NCBI GenBank assembly: GCA_014695345.1 | Contig: JACJOC010000017.1 | Span: 62,001-126,000 of the forward strand | DNA from: Cyanobacteria bacterium FACHB-471 | GTDB lineage: Bacteria; Cyanobacteriota; Cyanobacteriia; Elainellales; Elainellaceae | Reading direction: 5' to 3' | Length of the DNA stretch: 64,000 nucleotides | In this document: piece by piece, positions 44,352-52,957 of the stretch | How positions within the stretch are numbered: the stretch's first letter is position 1 | How the letters are laid out: the number at the start of each line of letters is the position of its first letter | Position numbers and translations under genes: made by a program | The notes under the pieces: model-generated | Told to the model about the DNA's origin: nothing | Databases searched by the model: none | Seen by the model: only the letters and a program-made list of their open reading frames with translations

Positions 44352-45647
44352 CTAAATATTTAACCGCTGGTAAATGGTGTCTAGATGTTTTAGATGCTGT
44401 TGAGGGTCGAAGCAAGCTTCGATTTCTTCAGCTGATAGGTGGGCGGTGACGGTCGGGTTTTGTGTAATCAACTCATGAAAATCGCCGCTTGGGGTGTTCC
44501 AAGCAGTATGGGCACAAGATTGAACGACCGCATAAGCTTCTTCTCGGCTCAGTCCTTTATCGACCAGAGCAAGCAAAACCTTTTGACTGAAAACTACACC
44601 GCCGTACCGGTTCATGTTGCGCTGCATATTTTCCGGGTAGACCAGCAGATTTTTCACCAGATCGGTGATTTCTACCAACATGTAGTGGGTCAAAATGCAG
44701 GCATCTGGCAAGATGACTCGCTCAACAGAGCTATGGGAAATGTCTCGCTCGTGCCACAGGGCTACATTCTCGATTGCAGCAACCGCGTGTCCTCGAACAA
44801 TTCTCGCCATTCCAGTTAAGCGCTCAGAGCGAATGGGGTTACGCTTGTGAGGCATGGCTGAGGAGCCTTTTTGCCCTTTGGCAAAAAATTCTTCCACCTC
44901 CAGGACATCGGTACGCTGCAGGTTGCGGATTTCGACAGAAAATCGCTCAATTGAGGCAGTTACTAATGCCAGCGTTTGCACAAAGTCGGCATGGCGATCG
45001 CGCGAAACGACCTGGGTTGAAGCGGTGTCAGGTTCTAGCCCTAAATTTTGACAGGCGATCGCTTCCACCTGCGGGTCAATATTGGCATAGGTACCCACCG
45101 CTCCCGAAATTTTGCCCACTGCAATTTGACCGTGCAGACGACAGAGGCGGTCGCGATGTCGCAGCACCTCTGCCAGCCAACCAGCCAGCTTAAACCCAAA
45201 GGTAATTGGCTCAGCGTGAATGCCGTGCGATCGCCCAATCATCACCGTATCCCGATGCTGCTGCGCCTGATAGCGAATCGCCTGAATCAATGCCTCCAGT
45301 TGACCCAGCAACACATCCAGGCTGGCGACCAATTGCAGCGCCAACGCGGTGTCTAGCACATCAGAACTGGTCAGCCCCAGGTGAATGTAGCGCCCAACGT
45401 CTCCGACATACTCATTCACGTTGGTCAGAAACGCGATCATGTCATGGCGAACTTCGGCTTCAATTTCTAACACCCGTTGGGGGTCAAAATCCGCCTTCGC
45501 CTTGATCGTTTCTACTGCCTCAGCCGGAATGTAGCCCAATTCTGCTTGGGCCTCACAGACCGCAATCTCGACCTGTAGCCAGGTTTTCAATTTATACGTT
45601 TCAGTCCACAAGTTGCCCATCTCAGGCAGGGTATAACGCTCAATCAA
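44352..45647 (-). CDS. purB: adenylosuccinate lyase
   Basis: Acts twice in purine synthesis (SAICAR to AICAR, and adenylosuccinate to AMP). The family signature GSSAMPHKRNPIRSERL is intact, with LTSSDVLDTALAL and GRSHGIHAEPITFG around the active site. 431 aa is the expected length. TTG 45647 gives the standard N-terminus MIERYTLPEMG; another TTG at 45668 has an AGGA just upstream, so the start is not certain. Monocistronic, facing the repeat protein across the 23-bp stem. Confidence 0.95.
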   Translation of the reverse strand: MIERYTLPEMGNLWTETYKLKTWLQVEIAVCEAQAELGYIPAEAVETIKAKADFDPQRVLEIEAEVRHDMIAFLTNVNEYVGDVGRYIHLGLTSSDVLDTALALQLVASLDVLLGQLEALIQAIRYQAQQHRDTVMIGRSHGIHAEPITFGFKLAGWLAEVLRHRDRLCRLHGQIAVGKISGAVGTYANIDPQVEAIACQNLGLEPDTASTQVVSRDRHADFVQTLALVTASIERFSVEIRNLQRTDVLEVEEFFAKGQKGSSAMPHKRNPIRSERLTGMARIVRGHAVAAIENVALWHERDISHSSVERVILPDACILTHYMLVEITDLVKNLLVYPENMQRNMNRYGGVVFSQKVLLALVDKGLSREEAYAVVQSCAHTAWNTPSGDFHELITQNPTVTAHLSAEEIEACFDPQQHLKHLDTIYQRLNI

Positions 45648-45668
45648 GGCTCGTGTCGCAGAATACAA

Positions 45669-46041
45669 CCGTCCTATTGTACAACTCTAAGGATTGAATA
45701 GAAGTTTGCGGGCACCCGCAAGTTTTTGTCCAGTCTGGCGAAGCTGAAAAGTTGTTTGAGCCTTAATCTGTATCCAAAGACGTAAAAAAATAGGAACCAA
45801 ATTTTGGTTTTCCTTCGTCACCAACAAAAAATAGACAGTTTGCTCCTTAAAAGACTAGTAAACGAGTTGAGTTAAGTTGAGGCATTCAGAAGCTAAAAGC
45901 GTGATTTGTTGACCGCCATCAGATACAAAATTGTGATAGGTGTGAGTGGAGTGTGAGTATTTTTAGAATGGCTTAAAGCCTGTCCTGCTAGGCATTTCAG
46001 GACACTGCTTTGGTTGTTTGATGTAGGTCTCACCCAAATTA
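45669..46041. other. intergenic region
   Basis: About 370 bp between divergent genes. An imperfect inverted repeat AGGAACCAAA / TTGGTTTTCCT lies at about 45792-45814. No gene. Confidence 0.4.
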
Positions 46042-46689
46042 GTGAGTCCAATCGTTAAACTGCCACAGCTAAAGAAATTTGGTGCGGAAACCTCTCAAAG
46101 CTCTCTGTATAGCCTCGATAGGAAGCTCAATTTGGACGTTGAGAGTTTGATTATGCCGCCCTCACACACCCCCCAGTCCAACTTAATCAGTCGGTTGCAT
46201 TGCCCTACGGTTTCGATTGGTTTAATCCAGCCTGAACCCGCTCAACCCCTGCAACTTGGCCGTGTTGAACTCGACTTTGAAGATTTATCAGCCTTTGAGC
46301 AAGTCCGAGACCAGTATTCAGGATTAGGGATCAAGTTTGCTGGAGCGATCGCCCTTCAGCCTTCTAACCCCGCCTTTCTGCCTCGTTCTGGCTCAGTCGT
46401 ACTCATGCCTATGACCAACGGGCTGAGTTTTGATATTTATCTCTATCGCGCAACCCAAACCGTTGGCGCTTTTGTTACAGGTACCAAACAAGTTAGGCTC
46501 ACTGCATTTGACGCTGATGGTAAAGTGATTGCCCAAAGCGATACCGGCGTACGTCAATATGTACAGGAACAGCGACAAACCGTTGATCCCCTGCCTCAGC
46601 ACAAGTTGGAATTAACGGCTGTAGGAATTGCCAGGGTTAAATTTGCCTCGGATACCCCTTTTACACTAGATGATTTCTTTTGCGGTTAG
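46042..46689 (+). CDS. hypothetical beta-sandwich protein
   Basis: 215 residues from GTG 46042, or 178 from ATG 46153 (MPPSHTPQSN). The folded part begins at VELDFEDLSAFEQVRDQYSG, typical of PEP-CTERM-like beta-sandwich proteins that start with a DFE strand, and continues with IYLYRATQTVGAFVTG, VRLTAFDADGKVIAQ, GIARVKFASDTPFTLDDFFCG. It has no C-terminal sorting signal and no signal peptide. Function unknown. It may be cotranscribed with the zinc-ribbon gene 71 bp downstream. Confidence 0.7.
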   Translation: MSPIVKLPQLKKFGAETSQSSLYSLDRKLNLDVESLIMPPSHTPQSNLISRLHCPTVSIGLIQPEPAQPLQLGRVELDFEDLSAFEQVRDQYSGLGIKFAGAIALQPSNPAFLPRSGSVVLMPMTNGLSFDIYLYRATQTVGAFVTGTKQVRLTAFDADGKVIAQSDTGVRQYVQEQRQTVDPLPQHKLELTAVGIARVKFASDTPFTLDDFFCG

Positions 46690-46760
46690 CGATCGCCACC
46701 CTCAAATCAGGTTCTAATAAATCTGCTCTAATGAATCTATAGCCCTTTGCCAAAATATCC

Positions 46761-47348
46761 ATGATCTACTCCTGTGAATTAGCTGCGGGTCAGAGCCTTT
46801 ACCTGGATGACCAGGGAATGCAAGTTGTCCTGACGCTAACTAGCAGCAGTCCGGGGCAGCAGCAACAATCTAGCAGCAGCTCTCAGGGCAGCTTGACGGC
46901 TCCGCCTCAAGTGTTTCGGACAGCTCAAGGCATTGTGGTCAAGTTGGTTATGAGCGATGGCGATCGCCTGATTCACCTCCAAGGGAGTCACGTTAGCCCG
47001 CTCAGCCATAGCCCTGATCTGAGTAACGCCGAACAAATCCAGGTACAGCAAACTGCTAGTCAGCCATCCGCACCAGCAATGAAGCCGATGCCGCCAATGG
47101 AATCCATGCAACCAATGCAACCCATGAACTTGAATATGGGTGATATGCAGATGAGCATGAATCCAATGCAAATGCGGATGGGAGACATGGAGCTGAAAAT
47201 GGGTTCAGCTGCTGCATCCGCGTCTGCTCCAGAAGCCGCTTCTCAGACTGCTCAAACTCAGCGCTTTTGCAGCCAATGCGGAGCCACAGTTGATGGAGGC
47301 GATCGCTTTTGTTCTAGCTGTGGACATCAACTTTCCGTCAAGGTTTGA
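46761..47348 (+). CDS. zinc-ribbon protein with Met-rich linker
   Basis: 195 residues. Residues 1-80 are a beta-rich N-terminal domain (SCELAAGQSLYLDDQGMQVVL, VFRTAQGIVVKLVM). A Met/Pro/Gln-rich stretch spans about 105-150 (MKPMPPMESMQPMQPMN, then MGDMQMSMNPMQMRMGDM). The C-terminus is a double-Cys zinc ribbon with Cys170, Cys173, Cys184 and Cys187. I do not know the function. The Met repeats resemble copper-binding Met motifs but could equally be low-complexity linker. Confidence 0.75.
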   Translation: MIYSCELAAGQSLYLDDQGMQVVLTLTSSSPGQQQQSSSSSQGSLTAPPQVFRTAQGIVVKLVMSDGDRLIHLQGSHVSPLSHSPDLSNAEQIQVQQTASQPSAPAMKPMPPMESMQPMQPMNLNMGDMQMSMNPMQMRMGDMELKMGSAAASASAPEAASQTAQTQRFCSQCGATVDGGDRFCSSCGHQLSVKV

Positions 47349-47462
47349 TGCTAAAAAATTAAATTTTAGATTTCTCCCCTATTTCCCCCTAAAAGTACGG
47401 GTCACAGTATCAGATATCAGTGTCACAATGGATCAAAAGTAAACCTGACATTTACGGTCTCC

Positions 47463-47840
47463 ATGGTTTTTAACCCTGACAACGCCAATTTTTTCAGTGG
47501 CAGTGCCGAAGAGAGCCAAGCGAATCAACTTCTGAAGTATCTCCAGCATCAGTCGCCTGAAGTTTTGGCAAGAGTTGCAAAGTCCGTCAGCCCTGAGATT
47601 AAGCAGATTATTTCTCAGAACGTCCAGGGACTAGTAGGAGTTTTGCCATCAGAAACATTCAACGTCCAGATTACTACCGACCGCGAAAACTTAGCCGGAC
47701 TGCTAGCATCTGCAATGATGACAGGCTATTTCCTGCGCCGCATGGAGCAGCGTATGGAGCTAGAAGACAGCATCAGCAGTTCTCTCTCGCTACATCGTGA
47801 ATCTGGCAATGGGGAATCTTCCTCTGATTCTCTGTTCTAA
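47463..47840 (+). CDS. DUF760 family protein
   Basis: A 125-residue cyanobacterial/plastid family protein. The core LLKYLQHQSPEVLARVAKSVSPEIKQIISQNVQGLVG, then TDRENLAGLLASAMMTGYFLRRMEQRMELE, is complete. Plant members are plastid proteins, one reported as a chlorophyll-synthesis regulator; the bacterial role is not known. Start ATG is clear and the gene is alone. Confidence 0.88.
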   Translation: MVFNPDNANFFSGSAEESQANQLLKYLQHQSPEVLARVAKSVSPEIKQIISQNVQGLVGVLPSETFNVQITTDRENLAGLLASAMMTGYFLRRMEQRMELEDSISSSLSLHRESGNGESSSDSLF

Positions 47841-47970
47841 GCGAAGTTAGCGAGATTGAAGGATATCTGAGATTTTGTTCTGAGATCCTATCGGAGTCAC
47901 GCGCGGCTCTACGATAGCTTTTGTTTGCTTATGCGATGTGCAGTCTCAGTTGAAGATTCAACAACAAGGA

Positions 47971-48005
47971 AAGCGGGGAAATTTACTCTTCTCCCCGCTT
48001 TTTTG
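47971..48005. terminator. terminator between convergent genes
   Basis: AAGCGGGGAA pairs with TTCTCCCCGCTT (9-10 bp), followed by TTTTG. It sits between DUF760 and the htrA-type gene, which are convergent. Confidence 0.75.
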
Positions 48006-48056
48006 TTCTAGCCTGCACAGCTACAGCGGTCCGTGAATCTCAGCGTTCTACCCGTC

Positions 48057-49265
48057 CTAGCCAAGCTGGTCAGCCGGAAACGCACTTGGACGCACTTGAA
48101 TGGTTTGAACTTGACCACTACGATTGATTTCTAGCTCCAGAACTTCTCCAACGCTGCTAGTCTCAACCTGGTCTTGAACATCTACAGCCGTTTCTACAGA
48201 CGTATCGTTCACCTTCAAAATCACGTCTCCTTGCTGTAAACCTGCCTGGGCGGCTGGAGTGTCTTGCATCACCTCAATGATGAGTACCCCCTTTTCAAGA
48301 TTGGCATCTAAAGCAAGCCCTTCTTCCTGGCTGATCCGTTCTTTCAGCTCTGGGGTCAAGTCCACCATTTGAATGCCCAGGTAGGGATGCTGAACTTCAC
48401 CATTGGCGAAGAGCTGATCTGCAATTCGTTGGGCTGTCTCGATCGGGATGGCGAACCCTAACCCTTGAGCATTGGCGCGAATGGCAGTGTTAACCCCAAT
48501 TACTTCACCCTGGTCATTGAGCAAGGGACCACCAGAGTTGCCAGGATTAATTGCTGCATCGGTCTGGATAAACCTAACTCGCTTGTCAACGCCAACCTGA
48601 GAACTAGACCGCTCTGTAGCGCTGATGATGCCAGCAGTGACGGTATTGTCTAAGCCGAGAGGGTTGCCGATGGCGATCGCCCACTGCCCCGGCACCAGGT
48701 TCTGAGAACTGCCAATCCTCACTGTCGGCAGCTCGGTTGCTTCAATTTTAATCACTGCTACATCGGTCACCGGGTCAACCCCAACGACTTCCCCGTCAAA
48801 AGTGCGTCCATCCTTCAGCGTGACTGTAACGGTGTCTGCCCCCTCTACAACGTGAGCGTTGGTCATCAACCGTCCGTCTGGGGTCAAAATGAAGCCTGAT
48901 CCAGTGCCTTGCTCAGTCCGTTCTTGCGGCATGGATGGGGCTTCGTCTCCAAAAAAGCGGCGCAGGAGAGGATTTTGGAACGCATCGGGAACGCGGCTAG
49001 CGATCGTGCGAGAAGAATCGATTCGTACGACAGCAGGTCCAACTTGCTCAACCGCATCAGCAATAAAGTTAGGGTTATTCCGCTCAACAATGCGAACAGT
49101 CGGTTGGAGGCTTTCTTGAGGCGGAGATTCTAGCGCTGCCGGAACTGCTTCTGGGCGATCGGAGCGATTTTCTGAATTGAGATAGTAGCCGCCCGCCCAG
49201 CCTGCACTTCCTCCGATAATCAGAAAAGCTGCGTAAATGCCCAATTGCTTTAGTGAGAAGCCCAT
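48057..49265 (-). CDS. HtrA/Deg-family serine protease with PDZ domain
   Basis: Periplasmic or membrane-anchored quality-control protease of 402 residues. An N-terminal hydrophobic segment (about 7-28) is followed by the trypsin-like domain with His138 (TNAHVV), Asp168 (TDVAVIKIE) and Ser244 (GNSGGPL), and one C-terminal PDZ domain (GVLIIEVMQDTPAAQAGLQQGDVILKVND). It is one of the three cyanobacterial types HhoA, HhoB and HtrA; I cannot decide which from sequence alone. Start ATG clear; no operon partner. Confidence 0.94.
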   Translation of the reverse strand: MGFSLKQLGIYAAFLIIGGSAGWAGGYYLNSENRSDRPEAVPAALESPPQESLQPTVRIVERNNPNFIADAVEQVGPAVVRIDSSRTIASRVPDAFQNPLLRRFFGDEAPSMPQERTEQGTGSGFILTPDGRLMTNAHVVEGADTVTVTLKDGRTFDGEVVGVDPVTDVAVIKIEATELPTVRIGSSQNLVPGQWAIAIGNPLGLDNTVTAGIISATERSSSQVGVDKRVRFIQTDAAINPGNSGGPLLNDQGEVIGVNTAIRANAQGLGFAIPIETAQRIADQLFANGEVQHPYLGIQMVDLTPELKERISQEEGLALDANLEKGVLIIEVMQDTPAAQAGLQQGDVILKVNDTSVETAVDVQDQVETSSVGEVLELEINRSGQVQTIQVRPSAFPADQLG

Positions 49266-49503
49266 ACTCTTAGTTCCCGCTGTTGATTCCCGCGATGGCA
49301 GTATTTTGCTGACTCCAATCTAACCAAATTGAAACTCGCAATTCACACCACATAACCCCATAAACAAAAAGTTTTGTCAAAATTTTATGAGGAACTTCTG
49401 TCTGCTAAATGCAGTGAAGTGATTTAGACCTCTCAACCCGCACTCGTAAGAGATGCATTTTGAGCGAGGCAAATGCTTTGTCGTTTTCATTTGGGTTTCG
49501 AGT

Positions 49504-50619
49504 ATGAATTTGTCGCGCTGCCTCACTTTTCCCGCACTGCTCTGGATTTTGACTCTGGTCGGGGCAGGACAGGCTACCTCATCTCTCGCCGCATCAAACC
49601 CTTATCAGCTCGAAGTAGGCGAACCCGCCGCCTCGTTCAGGCAATCTTTTGCCGTGGGCAAGCTTGATCGCTCAACGCTTGGCATTCCTTATCCTACCTC
49701 TGCCATTCAGAATTCTCTAGAACTTGAAGAGATTTATCAGACCCATCAGAATGCTGCTCGGTTAACTCACTTGTCAAGCAAACAAGCTGAGCCGCAAACT
49801 GCTTCTCCAACTAGCTCTGAGGCTGAAGGCGATACACTCTGTCCTGAACCAGCTTTGTCTCGTGTGACCCGCCATCGCATCGCTGCGGGCGAAACTTTGA
49901 CCAGCTTGTCGCAGCGCTATAACTTGATTCCAGCAACGCTAATGGGAATGAATCCTGTGCTGCGGGATGGGAATGCTCCTGTGGGGTCTGAGATTTTGGT
50001 TCCACCGTATAACGGTATCCGAGTGGAAGTGCCCGCAGGAAGCACCTGGCAGGCTTTGGCAGAACTGTACGGTACGCGAGCCGATGTTTTGTTTGAGGTG
50101 AATGGCTGTCAGGCGGCTCCCCGCGTTGTCTTTGTACCCGGTGTCAACTGGTCGCCCAACCAAACCGCAGCGGGTACGCCCGCGCGAGTGGATGGCGTGT
50201 TAAGGGAATATCCTTTGCCTGCAACCGCCTTTATTTCAACAGGTTATGGCTGGCAGCTCAACTCTGATAACGGCAATGTTGCCTTTCATGGTGGAGTAGA
50301 CTTGACTGCTGACCGAGGAACACCTGTGCTAGCAGCAGGTGAAGGCACCGTTGCTTTTGCGTCAAACCAAGGTAATTACGGCAATCTAGTTGTGATTAAC
50401 CATAGTCAGGGTTTACAAACTCGCTACGCCCAACTCGACAGTATCGACGTGGAAGTGGGTCGAACCGTTAGAGCAGGCGATCGCATTGGCACGGTTGGCA
50501 ACACAGGAGTCGCGACCAACCCCCACCTGCATTTTGAAATTCGCTCCAACTCCGACTTGGGCTGGGTTGCTCAAGATCCCGGAGCTTATTTTCAAGATAT
50601 GAGACTCGCAGAGCAATAA
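49504..50619 (+). CDS. LysM and M23 peptidase domain protein
   Basis: Exported cell-wall hydrolase or its activator, 371 residues from ATG 49504. A signal peptide ends near ATSSLAA. LysM modules follow (HRIAAGETLTSLSQRYNLIPATLMGMNP; then EVPAGSTWQALAELYG), then the zinc metallopeptidase domain with HGGVDLTADRGTPVLAAGEG and HLHFEIR, which provide the His/Asp and HxH ligands. All catalytic residues seem present, so it should cleave peptidoglycan cross-links. The frame extends to 49453, but the ATG just before the signal peptide is favoured. It ends 7 bp from the convergent CblD-like gene. Confidence 0.93.
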   Translation: MNLSRCLTFPALLWILTLVGAGQATSSLAASNPYQLEVGEPAASFRQSFAVGKLDRSTLGIPYPTSAIQNSLELEEIYQTHQNAARLTHLSSKQAEPQTASPTSSEAEGDTLCPEPALSRVTRHRIAAGETLTSLSQRYNLIPATLMGMNPVLRDGNAPVGSEILVPPYNGIRVEVPAGSTWQALAELYGTRADVLFEVNGCQAAPRVVFVPGVNWSPNQTAAGTPARVDGVLREYPLPATAFISTGYGWQLNSDNGNVAFHGGVDLTADRGTPVLAAGEGTVAFASNQGNYGNLVVINHSQGLQTRYAQLDSIDVEVGRTVRAGDRIGTVGNTGVATNPHLHFEIRSNSDLGWVAQDPGAYFQDMRLAEQ

Positions 50620-50626
50620 GATTACC

Positions 50627-51130
50627 TTACGCACATTCGAGCTTGTCTAAATGCAGTTTCACAACCCGTTCGAGGATTGTTGAGCAAGCAGACGTAACCA
50701 GAATGGAAGGATAAACCGCACTGCCCCAAATTGGATGCTCAATCGTTCGGCAACCCCCTCGATTTAGCACGGAGTAGCCCAACGTTGAGCGAATCACTGC
50801 CACATCATCCAACCGGAGCTGCCCTGAAACTGAAAACATGGGCAGCCCTGTTCGCGGATCAAACAAATCTGCAAAATACCCATCCTGCTGAAGCTGAGTG
50901 ACGATTTTGTCGCCGAGTTCAGTAACTTTTTGCCGCAGTTGAAATTTATGAATTTCGGTTTCAACCGTTCGATCTACCAATGCCAGCTCACAAGGTTGAA
51001 TAACAATTAATACCGACGAAACTGGGGCAGACCAACTTGGTAAAAGCTCGTCTAAATGAGTTTTAATAAATTTGCTGGGTGGATGAATTGAATACTGCAA
51101 TGAGTGACGGGTTAAGTTGGAATTTCTCAT
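50627..51130 (-). CDS. CblD (MMADHC)-like protein
   Basis: A 167-residue protein resembling the C-terminal domain of human MMADHC (cobalamin trafficking) as found in some cyanobacteria. Conserved pieces are SIHPPSKFI, WSAPVSSVLIVIQ, DLFDPRTGLPMFS, LDDVAVIRSTLGY and GGCRTIEHPIWGSAVYPS. The presence of cobalamin-related neighbours would strengthen this, but none is seen. The role in bacteria is unproven. The start could also be the TTG about 10 codons later (LQYSIHPP). Confidence 0.75.
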   Translation of the reverse strand: MRNSNLTRHSLQYSIHPPSKFIKTHLDELLPSWSAPVSSVLIVIQPCELALVDRTVETEIHKFQLRQKVTELGDKIVTQLQQDGYFADLFDPRTGLPMFSVSGQLRLDDVAVIRSTLGYSVLNRGGCRTIEHPIWGSAVYPSILVTSACSTILERVVKLHLDKLECA

Positions 51131-51196
51131 TCTATAGCGATTCTGAATCTCAGTGAATTCGAGGTTTATTTCCAGGTCAATCCTTAATCAGTCACA

Positions 51197-51225
51197 AAAA
51201 GCGCACCCTGGAAGAGTGCGCTTTT
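51197..51225. terminator. terminator for msrB
   Basis: AAAAGCGCAC and GTGCGCTTTT form a 10-bp stem with a 9-nt loop. Read on the minus strand it is followed by TTTG, which fits termination of msrB. Confidence 0.65.
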
Positions 51226-51258
51226 CATTAAGTTGCTTTTCTGAATCCTAAGTTAGGG

Positions 51259-51657
51259 TCAGCTTTTTGGCTCGAACTTTAAAGCCGCTGAGTTCATACA
51301 GTAACGCTGTCCTGTAGGTTGAGGTCCATCATCAAAGACGTGACCCAGGTGGGCATCACACTGAGCACAAAGAACTTCAGTTCGACGCATGAACAAAGCG
51401 CGATCGTCTTCGTAGCCGATGTTGTCTTCCTTTGAAGGTGCCCAAAAACTTGGCCAACCCGTGCCAGAGTCATATTTTGTGTCTGAACTAAACAATTCAG
51501 CGTTACAGCAAACACAGCGATATATTCCTGGCTTTTTGTTGTCGTGATATTCCCCTGTAAAGGCTCTTTCCGTCCCTTTTTTGCGGGTTACTTTAAACTG
51601 CTCAGGGGTTAACTGCTGCTGCCATTCCTGGTCAGTTTTTTGCACCTTATTCACCAT
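51259..51657 (-). CDS. msrB: peptide-methionine (R)-S-oxide reductase
   Basis: Reduces the R-epimer of methionine sulfoxide. Zinc is held by Cys48/Cys51 (CVCC) and Cys97/Cys100 (CAQC). The catalytic Cys120 is in [17 protein letters not shown] and [10 protein letters not shown] are intact, and 132 aa is normal. It complements msrA at 17076-17735; the two are not linked. Monocistronic. Confidence 0.95.
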   Translation of the reverse strand: MVNKVQKTDQEWQQQLTPEQFKVTRKKGTERAFTGEYHDNKKPGIYRCVCCNAELFSSDTKYDSGTGWPSFWAPSKEDNIGYEDDRALFMRRTEVLCAQCDAHLGHVFDDGPQPTGQRYCMNSAALKFEPKS

Positions 51658-51866
51658 GAATTATGCTCCTATATCGCTTAAAAATTGCTATGCAGTTCAC
51701 TAGTAGGAAAGTCTTCAATACATTCCTCACTACCTGAAATGCATTTGCCTGAGCGAAGTCGTTGATCTGATTCTAAATCAACACTCTGGACTACAGCAGG
51801 TGAGGATTTCTCGCTGAAATTGGTGTAGTGCTAATAATATTCCTCCAAAGAGGGGCTATAGATGGC

Positions 51867-51932
51867 AGGGCGAAGCAGCGGTCAGGCAGACTCTAAAGTG
51901 AGTCGGAAATTGCTGCCCAAATGCTTCGCCCT
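51867..51932. terminator. nested stem-loop downstream of the fasciclin gene
   Basis: AGGGCGAAGCA pairs with TGCTTCGCCCT across 44 nt; the interior holds further pairing (GACTC / GAGTC). It lies 29 bp past the fas1 stop on the minus strand. No U-run, so it may be a 3' protecting structure. The 200 bp beyond, up to msrB, hold nothing recognisable. Confidence 0.45.
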
Positions 51933-51961
51933 TAAGGAAACTCTAGTTCTTCTGGTTTCTA

Positions 51962-52720
51962 TTACTGCGCGTTCAGTGCAGTTGTTAGCTGCTGACGGAT
52001 TTGAGGGGGCAGCAACACTCGGTTAACGGCATGAACCACGCCATTACTAGCCTGAATATCTGCCCGAATCACACTACCGTCATTCACTACGATGCGTTCA
52101 GGAGTAACGCGGACAGCAATGCCGCCGTTGAGGGTGGAGATTGCTCCCGTCTGAAGCTGGCTGGAAGTGAATTCGCCAGGAACGACGTGATAAGCCAAAA
52201 CTTGTCTCAGCAGGTTGCGGTTTTCGGGACGCAGCAGGAACTCAAGAGCACCATCGGGCAATGCTGCAAAGGCAGTGTCAGTGGGCGCAAAGATAGTAAC
52301 GGGGCCACCAGCATTTTGCAGTAGAGGCGCTACATCTGCTGCTGCTACAGCTTGTGCCAGGGTGTTAAAGGAGTTACCGCTAGGAGCTTGTTGGGTAGAA
52401 ACCTGTTGCAGCAACTCAGTAAGGCTAGCGTTGCTAGAAGTTGGAGGCGTAGCAGCATCGCGGGCAGGGGCAGGCTGGGCAGCAGGGGGTTCTGTTGCAG
52501 GTGTAGTTGCGTCGGGGCCGGGGGTTGTGGTTGGTGGTGTTGTACTCGGTTCCGTTGTGCCAGGGGTGCCCGCTCCAGGAGTGGTCGGACCCGGTGCAGT
52601 AGGAGCAGGTGCGGATTGGGTTTGGGCGAGCAGAGGAGCGCTGGCTGCGGCTGCGACTCCGGCAGCACCTAGCAGAATGGCGATCGCCCTCACGCTTCGG
52701 GAATAAAAAGTAACTTGCAT
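51962..52720 (-). CDS. exported fasciclin (FAS1) domain protein
   Basis: 252 residues. The signal peptide (VRAIAILLGAAGVAAAASAP, cut near residue 32) is followed by a Pro/Thr/Ala-rich spacer (about 33-92) and one FAS1 domain (about 95-250: FNTLAQAVAAADV, VTIFAPTDTAFAALP, LAYHVVPGE, SNGVVHAVNRVLLPP). FAS1 domains mediate adhesion at cell surfaces. It follows bcsA on the same strand after 237 bp that contain a stem-loop, so it is probably a separate unit, though a role in the same extracellular matrix is plausible. Confidence 0.9.
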   Translation of the reverse strand: MQVTFYSRSVRAIAILLGAAGVAAAASAPLLAQTQSAPAPTAPGPTTPGAGTPGTTEPSTTPPTTTPGPDATTPATEPPAAQPAPARDAATPPTSSNASLTELLQQVSTQQAPSGNSFNTLAQAVAAADVAPLLQNAGGPVTIFAPTDTAFAALPDGALEFLLRPENRNLLRQVLAYHVVPGEFTSSQLQTGAISTLNGGIAVRVTPERIVVNDGSVIRADIQASNGVVHAVNRVLLPPQIRQQLTTALNAQ

Positions 52721-52896
52721 CAGCTTAAAACTTTGTTACAACAACGCCTTTAGGCTAAAACAAACTGCCTTTTATGCGATCGCACAAAAGGCGTAGCCGG
52801 AAAAAATAACTACAGACAGGTGACAAACCTGACTATCGGTCAAGTTTGGTAGTCCCTCATCAAGAGCCAGAATTTATAACGCTTCTCCAAACAGAT

Positions 52897-52929
52897 AGAA
52901 GAACATCCCACGGCGCGGGGTGTCCTTCT
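52897..52929 (-). terminator. imperfect stem-loop after bcsA
   Basis: Minus-strand AGAAGGACACCCC pairs with GGGATGTTCTTCT (one G-U, one mismatch), loop 7 nt, followed by ATCTGTTT. It lies about 30 bp past the bcsA stop. The adjoining AAATTGGTATTAC resembles the end of the dispersed repeats at 12819 and 22922. Confidence 0.5.
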
Positions 52930-52957
52930 GTAGCCCTAATTTTTGAAATTGGTATTA

